Positions 1 through 6,853 of a stretch of DNA of 64,000 nucleotides are shown in pieces. Each line of letters starts with the position of its first letter. Positions within the stretch are counted from its first letter, which is position 1. The DNA is taken from contig SVEI01000001.1 in NCBI GenBank assembly GCA_015057445.1, positions 1-64,000 of the forward strand. The letters are read 5' to 3'. Made by a program: the position numbers and the translations under genes. Below the pieces are notes generated by a model, which searched no databases, was not told the DNA's origin, and worked only from the letters and a program-made list of their open reading frames with translations. Source of the stretch: Lachnospiraceae bacterium (GTDB lineage Bacteria; Bacillota; Clostridia; Lachnospirales; Lachnospiraceae).

Positions 1-1
1 T

Positions 2-70
2 GAAGAAATGACATCCATGCCTGTTAAGGCAATTAACATCTTCGTTGAAGGTGTAAGGGTTATAGATTAG
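2..70 (+). CDS. Asp23/Gls24 family protein (YloU-like), C-terminal end only
   Basis: Only the last 22 codons are inside the window, ending with TAG at 68-70. The visible tail reads MPVKAINIFVEGVRVID, which fits the C-terminal end of Asp23/Gls24 (DUF322) envelope-stress-type proteins. A gene of this family (yloU) stands directly before the fakA homologue (yloV) in many Firmicutes, and the same order is seen here with a 16-base gap. The identification rests on this short tail plus context, so it is moderate. Confidence 0.6.
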   Translation, partial: EEMTSMPVKAINIFVEGVRVID

Positions 71-86
71 TAGGAGGAAAGTTAAA

Positions 87-1772
87 GTGGCTATTAAGAA
101 AATTGATGCAAGTATGCTTCAGAAGGCGTTTATTGCAGGTGCGTATAATTTAGAGAAGAATAAAGACTATATTAATGAACTTAATGTATTCCCTGTTCCA
201 GATGGTGATACAGGTTCTAATATGTCACTTACAATTATGGCCGCAGCTAAGGAGGTTAGCGCTTTATCTGATCCTTCTATAGCTGATTTGTCTAAGACTA
301 TATCTAGTGGTTCTCTTAGAGGAGCAAGAGGTAATTCAGGTGTTATTCTTTCACAGCTTTTAAGAGGATTTTGTAAAGAGATAAAGGATAAGAAGGTTAT
401 AACTCCAAAGATACTTGCTGATGGATTTGTAAGAGGCTGTGAGACAGCATATAAAGCTGTTATGAAGCCAAAGGAGGGTACAATTCTTACTGTTGCAAAG
501 GGTCTTGCTGAAAAGGCAGTAGAGGTTGCTGCTGAAGGTGTTGACTTTGTTGAAATGGGTGAGAAAGTTATAGAGTATGGTAATGAAGTATTAGCTAAGA
601 CTCCTGATATGCTTCCAGTCCTTAAAGAGGCAGGTGTTGTTGATTCAGGCGGACAGGGTCTTATGGAGTTTATTATAGGTGCTTACAATGGACTTACTGG
701 TAAAGAGGTAGTTGATGATAAGATTATGTCAGTTCCTAAGGTAAATGTATCTACTAATGTAAGCTCTGAGGATATTGATACTTCACATATTACCTTTGGC
801 TATTGTACAGAGTTTATTATTCTTCTTGAGAAGGAATGGAATATGGATATAGAGCTAAAGTTTAAGGAATTCTTAGGTTCTATAGGTGATTCTCTTGTTG
901 TTGTATCTGATGATGAGATAGTAAAGGTTCATGTTCATACTAATCATCCAGGTCAGGCCTTTGAGAAGGGTCTCGAATATGGACAGCTTACTAATATGAA
1001 GGTTGACAATATGAGAGAAGAGCACCGTGAGAAGGTTATTATGGAGCAGGATAGACAGAAGGCTGCCGAGAAAGACCTAGATGCTGTTGAAGCTAAGGCT
1101 AATGAGCCTAAGAAACCTTATGGCTTTGTTGCTGTTTCTGTAGGTCAGGGATTAAATAATATATTTCTTGATCTTGGTGTTGATTATATTATTCAGGGTG
1201 GTCAGACTATGAACCCAAGTACAGAGGATGTTCTTGGTGCTATAGCTAACGTCAATGCAGAGACAGTATTTGTTCTTCCTAATAACAAGAATATTATCCT
1301 TGCTGCTAATCAGGCTGCATCTATAGAGGATGATAAGAATGTAATTGTAATTCCATCTAAGACTATACCACAGGGTATTGGAGCTATGATTGGTTTCGAG
1401 GAGAGTATGTCTGCTGAGGATAACGAGGCAAGTATGACAGAGGCTATGTCTGCAGTTAAGTCAGGTCAGGTTACCTATGCTGTTAGAGATACATCTGTTG
1501 ACGGCAAAGAAATCAAGATTGGTGACTTTATGGGTATTGATGATACAGGTATTAAATCAGTTGGTACTGATATAGTTGAGGTTATCAAGGAGCTTATTAA
1601 GGAAATGTCAGATGAGGATTCAGAACTCTTAAGTGTATACTATGGTGAGGATGTATCTGAGGAGGATGCTGAGGCACTGGTAGCTACTCTTGAAGAGGAA
1701 TATCCTGATTACGAGATAGAGTTACATGCTGGTAATCAGCCAGTATATTATTATATTATTTCAGTTGAATAA
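87..1772 (+). CDS. fakA: Fatty acid kinase ATP-binding subunit FakA (YloV/DAK2 family)
   Basis: Cytosolic kinase component that, in characterised Firmicutes, phosphorylates fatty acids presented by a FakB (DegV-type) partner and feeds acyl phosphate to phospholipid synthesis. The 561-residue length is normal for the family. The N-terminal DhaL-like ATP-binding domain is clear: DGDTGSN at residues 39-45 (Mg/ATP-binding Asp) and GARGNSGVILSQ at 79-90, with VDSGGQG near 187. The middle linker and a C-terminal DegV-like domain follow. The start is GTG at 87 with TAGGAGG ten bases upstream. No fakB is in the window. Codons are strongly biased to AAG/GAG, suggesting good expression. A strong terminator follows at 1785. 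Confidence 0.93.
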   Translation: MAIKKIDASMLQKAFIAGAYNLEKNKDYINELNVFPVPDGDTGSNMSLTIMAAAKEVSALSDPSIADLSKTISSGSLRGARGNSGVILSQLLRGFCKEIKDKKVITPKILADGFVRGCETAYKAVMKPKEGTILTVAKGLAEKAVEVAAEGVDFVEMGEKVIEYGNEVLAKTPDMLPVLKEAGVVDSGGQGLMEFIIGAYNGLTGKEVVDDKIMSVPKVNVSTNVSSEDIDTSHITFGYCTEFIILLEKEWNMDIELKFKEFLGSIGDSLVVVSDDEIVKVHVHTNHPGQAFEKGLEYGQLTNMKVDNMREEHREKVIMEQDRQKAAEKDLDAVEAKANEPKKPYGFVAVSVGQGLNNIFLDLGVDYIIQGGQTMNPSTEDVLGAIANVNAETVFVLPNNKNIILAANQAASIEDDKNVIVIPSKTIPQGIGAMIGFEESMSAEDNEASMTEAMSAVKSGQVTYAVRDTSVDGKEIKIGDFMGIDDTGIKSVGTDIVEVIKELIKEMSDEDSELLSVYYGEDVSEEDAEALVATLEEEYPDYEIELHAGNQPVYYYIISVE

Positions 1773-1784
1773 TGATTTATTTTT

Positions 1785-1822
1785 ACACCCGAACAAGTTG
1801 TTGTTCGGGTGTTATTTTATTT
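1785..1822 (+). terminator. Rho-independent terminator after fakA
   Basis: A perfect 12-bp stem (1785-1796 with 1801-1812), a four-base loop GTTG and a T-rich tail. It separates fakA from the next gene, which has its own promoter. Confidence 0.9.
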
Positions 1823-1829
1823 GTTGGTA

Positions 1830-1858
1830 TTGATTAAATTAATATTGGGATATATACT
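1830..1858 (+). promoter_or_regulatory. Sigma-A-type promoter for the 1938 gene and recG
   Basis: TTGATT at 1830-1835, a 17-base spacer and TATACT at 1853-1858. It lies just after the fakA terminator and about 80 bases before the start chosen for the next gene, so it probably drives that gene together with the overlapping recG. Confidence 0.65.
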
Positions 1859-1937
1859 AAAAAATAATGCTAATATTTAGTTAAAATAAAAAAGATAATT
1901 ATTGAAAAAATATATAATATTTGTGGAGTATGTAAAT

Positions 1938-2390
1938 ATGAAAATATTAGATTTGATATATTATTCCTATACGAATGAAGAAAAAAGAAAGGCTGATGAA
2001 GTAAATATAATGCTTCGTTCCTTTTGTGAGGCAAATCAACTTGATAAATTTCCGCATTATAGACAATTTCATACGGAAAAATCTAATAATCCATGTGGGA
2101 ATAGAGTGATTTTTATTGAAAATATGGGATATACTCTTGTAAGAGGTGACGGTGATAAAGGTTTAGGATGGATTATCGATGGAGTAGTTGTACATGAAAG
2201 AGAAGCTACAGTTTTTAGTAAGTATATTTTGAATAAAAGATTGAGCTTAAATTATACTGAGGAAGATTGGGATGAAATAGGGTTTATCAATGAACTAGAG
2301 ATATTTTTAGATTATATTTTAAAGGAATATTTTAATCTTTCATATACATCAAAGGATGTTTTGAAATATAGGGAGAAAACATGCAACTAA
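1938..2390 (+). CDS. Hypothetical protein, possibly an orphan immunity-type protein
   Basis: Not recognised with confidence. The reading frame opens at TTG 1902, but ATG at 1938 is the better start because GGAG lies nine bases upstream; this gives 150 residues. The protein is soluble, acidic and without signal peptide or membrane segment. The middle (FIENMGYTLVRGDGDKG, about residues 62-78) followed by a helical, Arg/Trp/Asp-containing C-terminal half faintly recalls polymorphic-toxin immunity proteins of the Imm63 type, but I could not verify this. Its last ten bases overlap the recG start, so the two are likely co-translated. Codon use is AT-rich (AAA/GAA), unlike fakA before it. In many relatives fakA and recG lie close together, so this may be an insertion. 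Confidence 0.6.
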   Translation: MKILDLIYYSYTNEEKRKADEVNIMLRSFCEANQLDKFPHYRQFHTEKSNNPCGNRVIFIENMGYTLVRGDGDKGLGWIIDGVVVHEREATVFSKYILNKRLSLNYTEEDWDEIGFINELEIFLDYILKEYFNLSYTSKDVLKYREKTCN

Positions 2391-4399
2391 CCGACAACAT
2401 TACCACAATTAAAGGCATAGGTGAGAAGACTGCTGCCGCATTTGCTAAGCTTGGAGTTCATACTGTAGATGATTTGATTCATACCTATCCTAGGAATTAT
2501 CTGTCCTATGGAGAACCGGTTGACATTAAGGATACAGTAATAGGTGAGCGCCAGGCTATTTGTGCTGTTATTTCTTCCTATGTGGATACAAGAAAGGTTA
2601 GAGGTCTTACTTTGACTAATATTACAGCTAAGGACCACACTGGCAACATCAAAATTACATGGTTTAACTCACCATTTCTTAGGAATGTACTTCACAGAGG
2701 AGATACATACGTATTTGTTGGAACAGTAAAGGTCAAGAACAATATGCGTGTTATGGACATGCCTGAGTATTATAAGCTTGCACAGTACCAAGATATGAGA
2801 CAGGAGATGCAACCTGTATATCCACTAACATCTGGACTTTCTAACAAGACATTTCAAAAGGCTATAATTAGTACAAGAGAAATGATTTATAGTTTGGAGG
2901 ATTATCTTCCCGATGAGGTGAAATATGATTATAGTTTGATGGATATAAGTGAAGCTTATGAAAATATACATTTTCCAATGAATGAAGCTGTGCTGAAGAA
3001 TGCAATAAAAAGGCTTGCTTTTGATGAATTTTATAAGTTTTTATATGACATGGGCAAGCTTAAGGCTGAAAACATTCAGATTCCAAATAACCATAGGATA
3101 GTTCAAGGTAAGAATGTTGCTGAATTTGTAAATGATTTGTCCTTTAGTCTTACAAAGGGGCAACAACAGGCTATTGAGGATATATTAGCTGATATGGGCA
3201 GTGATAATGTTATGAATCGACTTGTTCAGGGAGATGTTGGTTCGGGTAAAACTGTTGTGGCTGAGGCTGCACTTTTTGCATGTATCAAAGAAGGATACCA
3301 GGGAGCTCTTATGGTACCCACTGAGGTTTTGGCAAAGCAACATTATGAAGAAATAAGTGAAATGTTCGACAAGTATGGCATAAAAACAGCTTGTTTGGTG
3401 GGTTCCACGCCTATGAAAGAAAAACGTCATATCTATGAAGGTTTAAAATCAGGAGATATAGATATAATAATTGGAACTCATGCCCTTATAGAGGATAAGG
3501 TGGAGTATAATAATCTTGGCCTGGTTGTAACAGATGAACAGCATCGATTTGGTGTAAATCAGAGAAAGAAGCTAACTGCAAAGGGTGATGCACCACATAC
3601 TCTTGTAATGAGTGCAACGCCTATTCCTAGAACTCTTGCTATTATAATGTATGCAGATCTTGATATATCAGTAATATCAGAGCTTCCAAGGGGCAGAAAG
3701 CCTATAAAGAACTGTGTTGTTGGAACTAATTACAGAAACACTGCATATAAGTTTATAGCTTCTCAGGTGGAAGAGGGGTCTCAGGTATATGTTATATGCC
3801 CTATGGTTGAGGAAAGTGAGACTATGGATCTTACTAATGTCACTGAATATACAGATACTATGAAAGCTAATCTTCCATCTAGTGTAAGGGTTGCTATGCT
3901 TCATGGAAAGATGAAGGCAGATGAGAAGAACTCTATAATGGACGACTATATTGCTGGTAATATAGATGTTTTGGTATCTACTACAGTTATAGAGGTAGGT
4001 ATTAACAATCCTAATTCTACTGTTATGATGGTTGAAAATGCCGAACGATTTGGATTGGCTCAGCTTCATCAGTTAAGAGGAAGAGTGGGACGTGGAAAGA
4101 AGCAGTCCTACTGTATTTTTATTAACGGAAAGGAAAGTAAGGAGTCTATGGACAGACTTAGGGTATTGGAGAATTCTAATGATGGATTCTTTATTGCCAG
4201 TGAGGATTTAAAACTTAGAGGTCCTGGTGATTTCTTTGGAATTAGACAAAGTGGTGAAATGCTGTTTATGTTGGCAGATATTTATAATCATGCTGATATG
4301 CTTAAAATAGCTCAAGAAATTCTAGCAAAGTACGGTGATAATTTAGGGCCAACTAAGTCTAAGATTATTACATCATTGAATGAAAATGCAGTATTATAG
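2381..4399 (+). CDS. recG: ATP-dependent DNA helicase RecG
   Basis: Branch-migrating helicase that remodels stalled replication forks and recombination intermediates. At 672 residues it has the usual Firmicutes length. The N-terminal wedge/OB-fold region (about 50-160) is followed by two helicase lobes: Walker A GDVGSGKT at residues 284-291, motif II DEQH at 385-388 (the RecG form of DEXH), MSATPIPRT, and a QLRGRVGRG motif VI. The ATG at 2381 lies inside the end of the upstream gene (10-base overlap) with GGGAG before it. The gene ends at 4399 without an evident terminator before the pnp promoter at 4525. Confidence 0.97.
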   Translation: MQLTDNITTIKGIGEKTAAAFAKLGVHTVDDLIHTYPRNYLSYGEPVDIKDTVIGERQAICAVISSYVDTRKVRGLTLTNITAKDHTGNIKITWFNSPFLRNVLHRGDTYVFVGTVKVKNNMRVMDMPEYYKLAQYQDMRQEMQPVYPLTSGLSNKTFQKAIISTREMIYSLEDYLPDEVKYDYSLMDISEAYENIHFPMNEAVLKNAIKRLAFDEFYKFLYDMGKLKAENIQIPNNHRIVQGKNVAEFVNDLSFSLTKGQQQAIEDILADMGSDNVMNRLVQGDVGSGKTVVAEAALFACIKEGYQGALMVPTEVLAKQHYEEISEMFDKYGIKTACLVGSTPMKEKRHIYEGLKSGDIDIIIGTHALIEDKVEYNNLGLVVTDEQHRFGVNQRKKLTAKGDAPHTLVMSATPIPRTLAIIMYADLDISVISELPRGRKPIKNCVVGTNYRNTAYKFIASQVEEGSQVYVICPMVEESETMDLTNVTEYTDTMKANLPSSVRVAMLHGKMKADEKNSIMDDYIAGNIDVLVSTTVIEVGINNPNSTVMMVENAERFGLAQLHQLRGRVGRGKKQSYCIFINGKESKESMDRLRVLENSNDGFFIASEDLKLRGPGDFFGIRQSGEMLFMLADIYNHADMLKIAQEILAKYGDNLGPTKSKIITSLNENAVL

Positions 4400-4445
4400 T
4401 TGGAATTATATATAAAATATACTAATAGGTATTGTTATGATTTTT

Positions 4446-4478
4446 GTTAAGTAAATTATTTAAAACTGTTAAGTAAAT
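4446..4478 (+). repeat. Two 11-base direct repeats, 22 bases apart, upstream of the pnp promoter
   Basis: GTTAAGTAAAT occurs at 4446-4456 and again at 4468-4478. The 22-base offset is two turns of the helix, which would place two protein sites on one face. The pair lies 47 bases before the pnp -35 element. The composition is AT-rich, so chance is possible. Confidence 0.45.
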
Positions 4479-4524
4479 AAATAAAAAATTAACAAGAAAT
4501 TATTGCAATACCTTTATTTTATGC

Positions 4525-4553
4525 TTGAAGAACAAGTGCTTTAATGATATAAT
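4525..4553 (+). promoter_or_regulatory. Strong extended -10 promoter for pnp
   Basis: TTGAAG at 4525-4530, a 17-base spacer and a perfect TATAAT at 4548-4553 preceded by TGA (an extended -10, TGnTATAAT). Transcription would begin near 4560, so the large leader hairpin starts within about ten bases of the RNA 5' end. Confidence 0.85.
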
Positions 4554-4568
4554 GACATAGATTGCATT

Positions 4569-4652
4569 GAGACCAAACCGAGACTTCTGAAAATGGTATT
4601 TTTTATCGAAAATTCAGCTTTAAAGTGCCATTTTCAGTTGTTTCGGCGTCTT
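4569..4652 (+). promoter_or_regulatory. Long leader hairpin in the pnp 5' untranslated region
   Basis: Three stacked helices can be read. GAGAC 4569-4573 pairs with GTCTT 4648-4652. CCGAGAC 4578-4584 pairs with GTTTCGG 4640-4646. The third is 4587-4602 with 4622-4637, 16 bp including the perfect 10-bp core CTGAAAATGG/CCATTTTCAG. The apical loop is 19 bases. Together this is about 28 bp of near-continuous helix ending 18 bases before the Shine-Dalgarno sequence. No T-run follows, so it is not a terminator. In E. coli a long pnp leader stem is cut by RNase III and then mediates PNPase autoregulation; the same role here is an inference. Confidence 0.8.
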
Positions 4653-4686
4653 AATGAAAAATAAATTTTTAAGGAGATATTGTATT

Positions 4687-6771
4687 ATGTACAAGAAGTT
4701 TGAGATGGAGCTTGCAGGCAGAACTCTTAGAGTTGATGTTGGCAGAGTTGCAAAGCAGGCTAATGGTGCAGCATTAATGCACTACGGTGACACAGTTGTT
4801 TTATCAACAGCTACAGCTTCTGAGAAGCCAAGAGAGGGTATTGATTTCTTCCCACTCTCAGTAGAGTATGAGGAGAAGCTATACGCAGTAGGTAAGATTC
4901 CTGGAGGCTTTAATAAGAGAGAGGGTAAGGCTAGTGAGAATGCTATCCTTACATCAAGAGTAATCGACCGTCCTATGAGACCACTTTTCCCTAAGGACTA
5001 TAGAAATGATGTTACTCTTAATAACATGGTTATGGCAGTTGACCCAGAGTGTTCACCAGAGCTTACTGCTATGCTTGGTTCAGCAATTGCTACTGCAATT
5101 TCTGATATTCCATTTGATGGACCATGTGCAACAACACAGGTTGGTATGATTAATGGTGAGTTTGTATTTAACCCTAATGCAGCTCAGAACCTTGTATCAG
5201 ACCTTAAGCTTACAGTTGCTTCAACTAGAGATAAGGTTATTATGATTGAGGCTGGTGCTAATGAGGTACCTGAGGCTAAGATGATTGAGGCAATTTATGC
5301 AGCTCATGAGTTGAATCAAAAGGTTATAGCTTTTATTGATGAGATAGTTGCAGAGTGTGGAAAGGCTAAGCATGAGTATACAAGCTGCGCTATTCCTGAT
5401 GAGCTTTTTGCAGCAATTAAAGAGATTGTTACTCCAGAGCAGATGGAGGTTGCAGTATTCACTGATGAGAAGCAGGTTAGAGAAGAAAATATTAGACAGA
5501 TTAAGGACAAGCTTGAGGAAGCCTTTGCTGATAAGGAGGATTGGTTAGCTGTTCTTGATGAGGCTGTTTACCAGTATCAGAAGAAGACAGTTCGTAAGAT
5601 GATTCTTAAGGATGGTAAGAGACCAGACGGCAGACAGATGACTCAGATTAGACCTCTTGCTGCTGAGACAGATATTATTCCTAGAGTTCATGGTTCAGCT
5701 ATGTTTACTAGAGGACAGACTCAGATTTGTAACGTAGTAACATTAGCTCCACTTTCAGAAGCACAGAAGTTAGATGGTCTTGATGAGCTTGTTACTAACA
5801 AGAGATATATGCACCACTATAACTTCCCATCATACTCAGTTGGAGAGACTAAGCCATCTAGAGGACCAGGAAGAAGAGAAATTGGTCATGGAGCCCTTGC
5901 TGAGAGAGCCCTTATACCAGTTCTTCCTTCAGAAGAGGAGTTCCCATATGCTATTCGTTCTGTATCAGAGACATTTGAGTCAAATGGTTCAACATCTATG
6001 GCTTCAACTTGTTCATCATGTATGGCGCTTATGGCTGCAGGTGTACCTATTAAGAAGATGGTTGCAGGTATCTCATGTGGTCTTGTTACTGGAGATACAG
6101 ATGATGATTACGTACTTCTTACAGATATTCAGGGACTTGAAGACTTCTTTGGAGATATGGACTTTAAGGTAACTGGTACTACTGAGGGTATTACAGCCAT
6201 TCAGATGGATATTAAAATTCATGGATTAACAAGACCTATTGTTGAAGGTGCTATTGCAAGATGTCGTGAGGCTAGAATGTTTATCATGGATACTTGTATG
6301 AAGCCGGCAATCGCTGAGCCAAGACCAAACGTTGGAGAGTTTGCTCCAAAGATTATCCAGACTGTAGTCGATCCTGAGAAGATAGGTGAGATTATTGGAC
6401 AGAGAGGTAAGACTATCAACTCAATTATTGAAGAAACTGGTGTTAAGATTGATATTGATGATGAGGGTAGAGTTTCAATCTGTGGCGTTGAGCAGGCAGG
6501 TATGGACAAGGCTCTAAAGATTATTCGTTCAATCGTTGATCCACTTGAGGTTGGTAAGACTTACGAGGGTAAGGTTGTTAGAATAATGAACTTTGGTGCA
6601 TTTGTAGAGCTTGCACCAAACAAGGACGGACTCATTCACATTTCAAAGCTTGCTCCAAATAGAGTTGAAAAGGTTGAGGATGTAGTAAATATCGGTGATG
6701 AAGTAAGAGTTAAAGTGCTTGAAATCGATAGAATGGGCAAGGTAAGCCTTAGCTTAAAGGACGCTGAGTAA
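4687..6771 (+). CDS. pnp: Polyribonucleotide nucleotidyltransferase (PNPase)
   Basis: Phosphorolytic 3'-5' exoribonuclease of mRNA decay. The frame opens at 4654, but ATG 4687 (protein beginning MYKKFEMELAG) is the right start: AAGGAGA lies nine bases upstream and homologues begin there, giving 694 residues. Two RNase PH-like cores flank a helical domain, with the FTRGQTQ and GRREIGHG signatures in the second core. A KH domain has GQRG at 571-574 and a C-terminal S1 domain spans about 623-690. Codon use is strongly biased, consistent with high expression. A single strong promoter and a large hairpin precede it. The usual upstream neighbour rpsO is absent; recG precedes it instead. Confidence 0.97.
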   Translation: MYKKFEMELAGRTLRVDVGRVAKQANGAALMHYGDTVVLSTATASEKPREGIDFFPLSVEYEEKLYAVGKIPGGFNKREGKASENAILTSRVIDRPMRPLFPKDYRNDVTLNNMVMAVDPECSPELTAMLGSAIATAISDIPFDGPCATTQVGMINGEFVFNPNAAQNLVSDLKLTVASTRDKVIMIEAGANEVPEAKMIEAIYAAHELNQKVIAFIDEIVAECGKAKHEYTSCAIPDELFAAIKEIVTPEQMEVAVFTDEKQVREENIRQIKDKLEEAFADKEDWLAVLDEAVYQYQKKTVRKMILKDGKRPDGRQMTQIRPLAAETDIIPRVHGSAMFTRGQTQICNVVTLAPLSEAQKLDGLDELVTNKRYMHHYNFPSYSVGETKPSRGPGRREIGHGALAERALIPVLPSEEEFPYAIRSVSETFESNGSTSMASTCSSCMALMAAGVPIKKMVAGISCGLVTGDTDDDYVLLTDIQGLEDFFGDMDFKVTGTTEGITAIQMDIKIHGLTRPIVEGAIARCREARMFIMDTCMKPAIAEPRPNVGEFAPKIIQTVVDPEKIGEIIGQRGKTINSIIEETGVKIDIDDEGRVSICGVEQAGMDKALKIIRSIVDPLEVGKTYEGKVVRIMNFGAFVELAPNKDGLIHISKLAPNRVEKVEDVVNIGDEVRVKVLEIDRMGKVSLSLKDAE

Positions 6772-6806
6772 TTAATTAAACACACATTTTATTTTATGAA
6801 TGAACT

Positions 6807-6833
6807 TGTATCCCTGCTAAAAGCAGGGGTACA
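6807..6833 (+). other. 12-bp hairpin between pnp and the cellobiose phosphorylase gene
   Basis: Stem 6807-6818 with 6822-6833 (11 Watson-Crick pairs and one G-T), loop AAA. It is followed by TATTAATAGGAGGG rather than a T-run, so it is a poor terminator. It ends nine bases before the Shine-Dalgarno sequence of the phosphorylase gene. It could protect the end of the pnp message, weakly attenuate, or tune translation of the downstream gene. Confidence 0.7.
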
Positions 6834-6853
6834 TATTAATAGGAGGGCAACAC

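Noticed and set aside
5774-6172. Second + strand frame of 132 codons inside pnp
   Set aside because: Shifted-frame shadow of conserved PNPase sequence; Leu-rich with no start signal.
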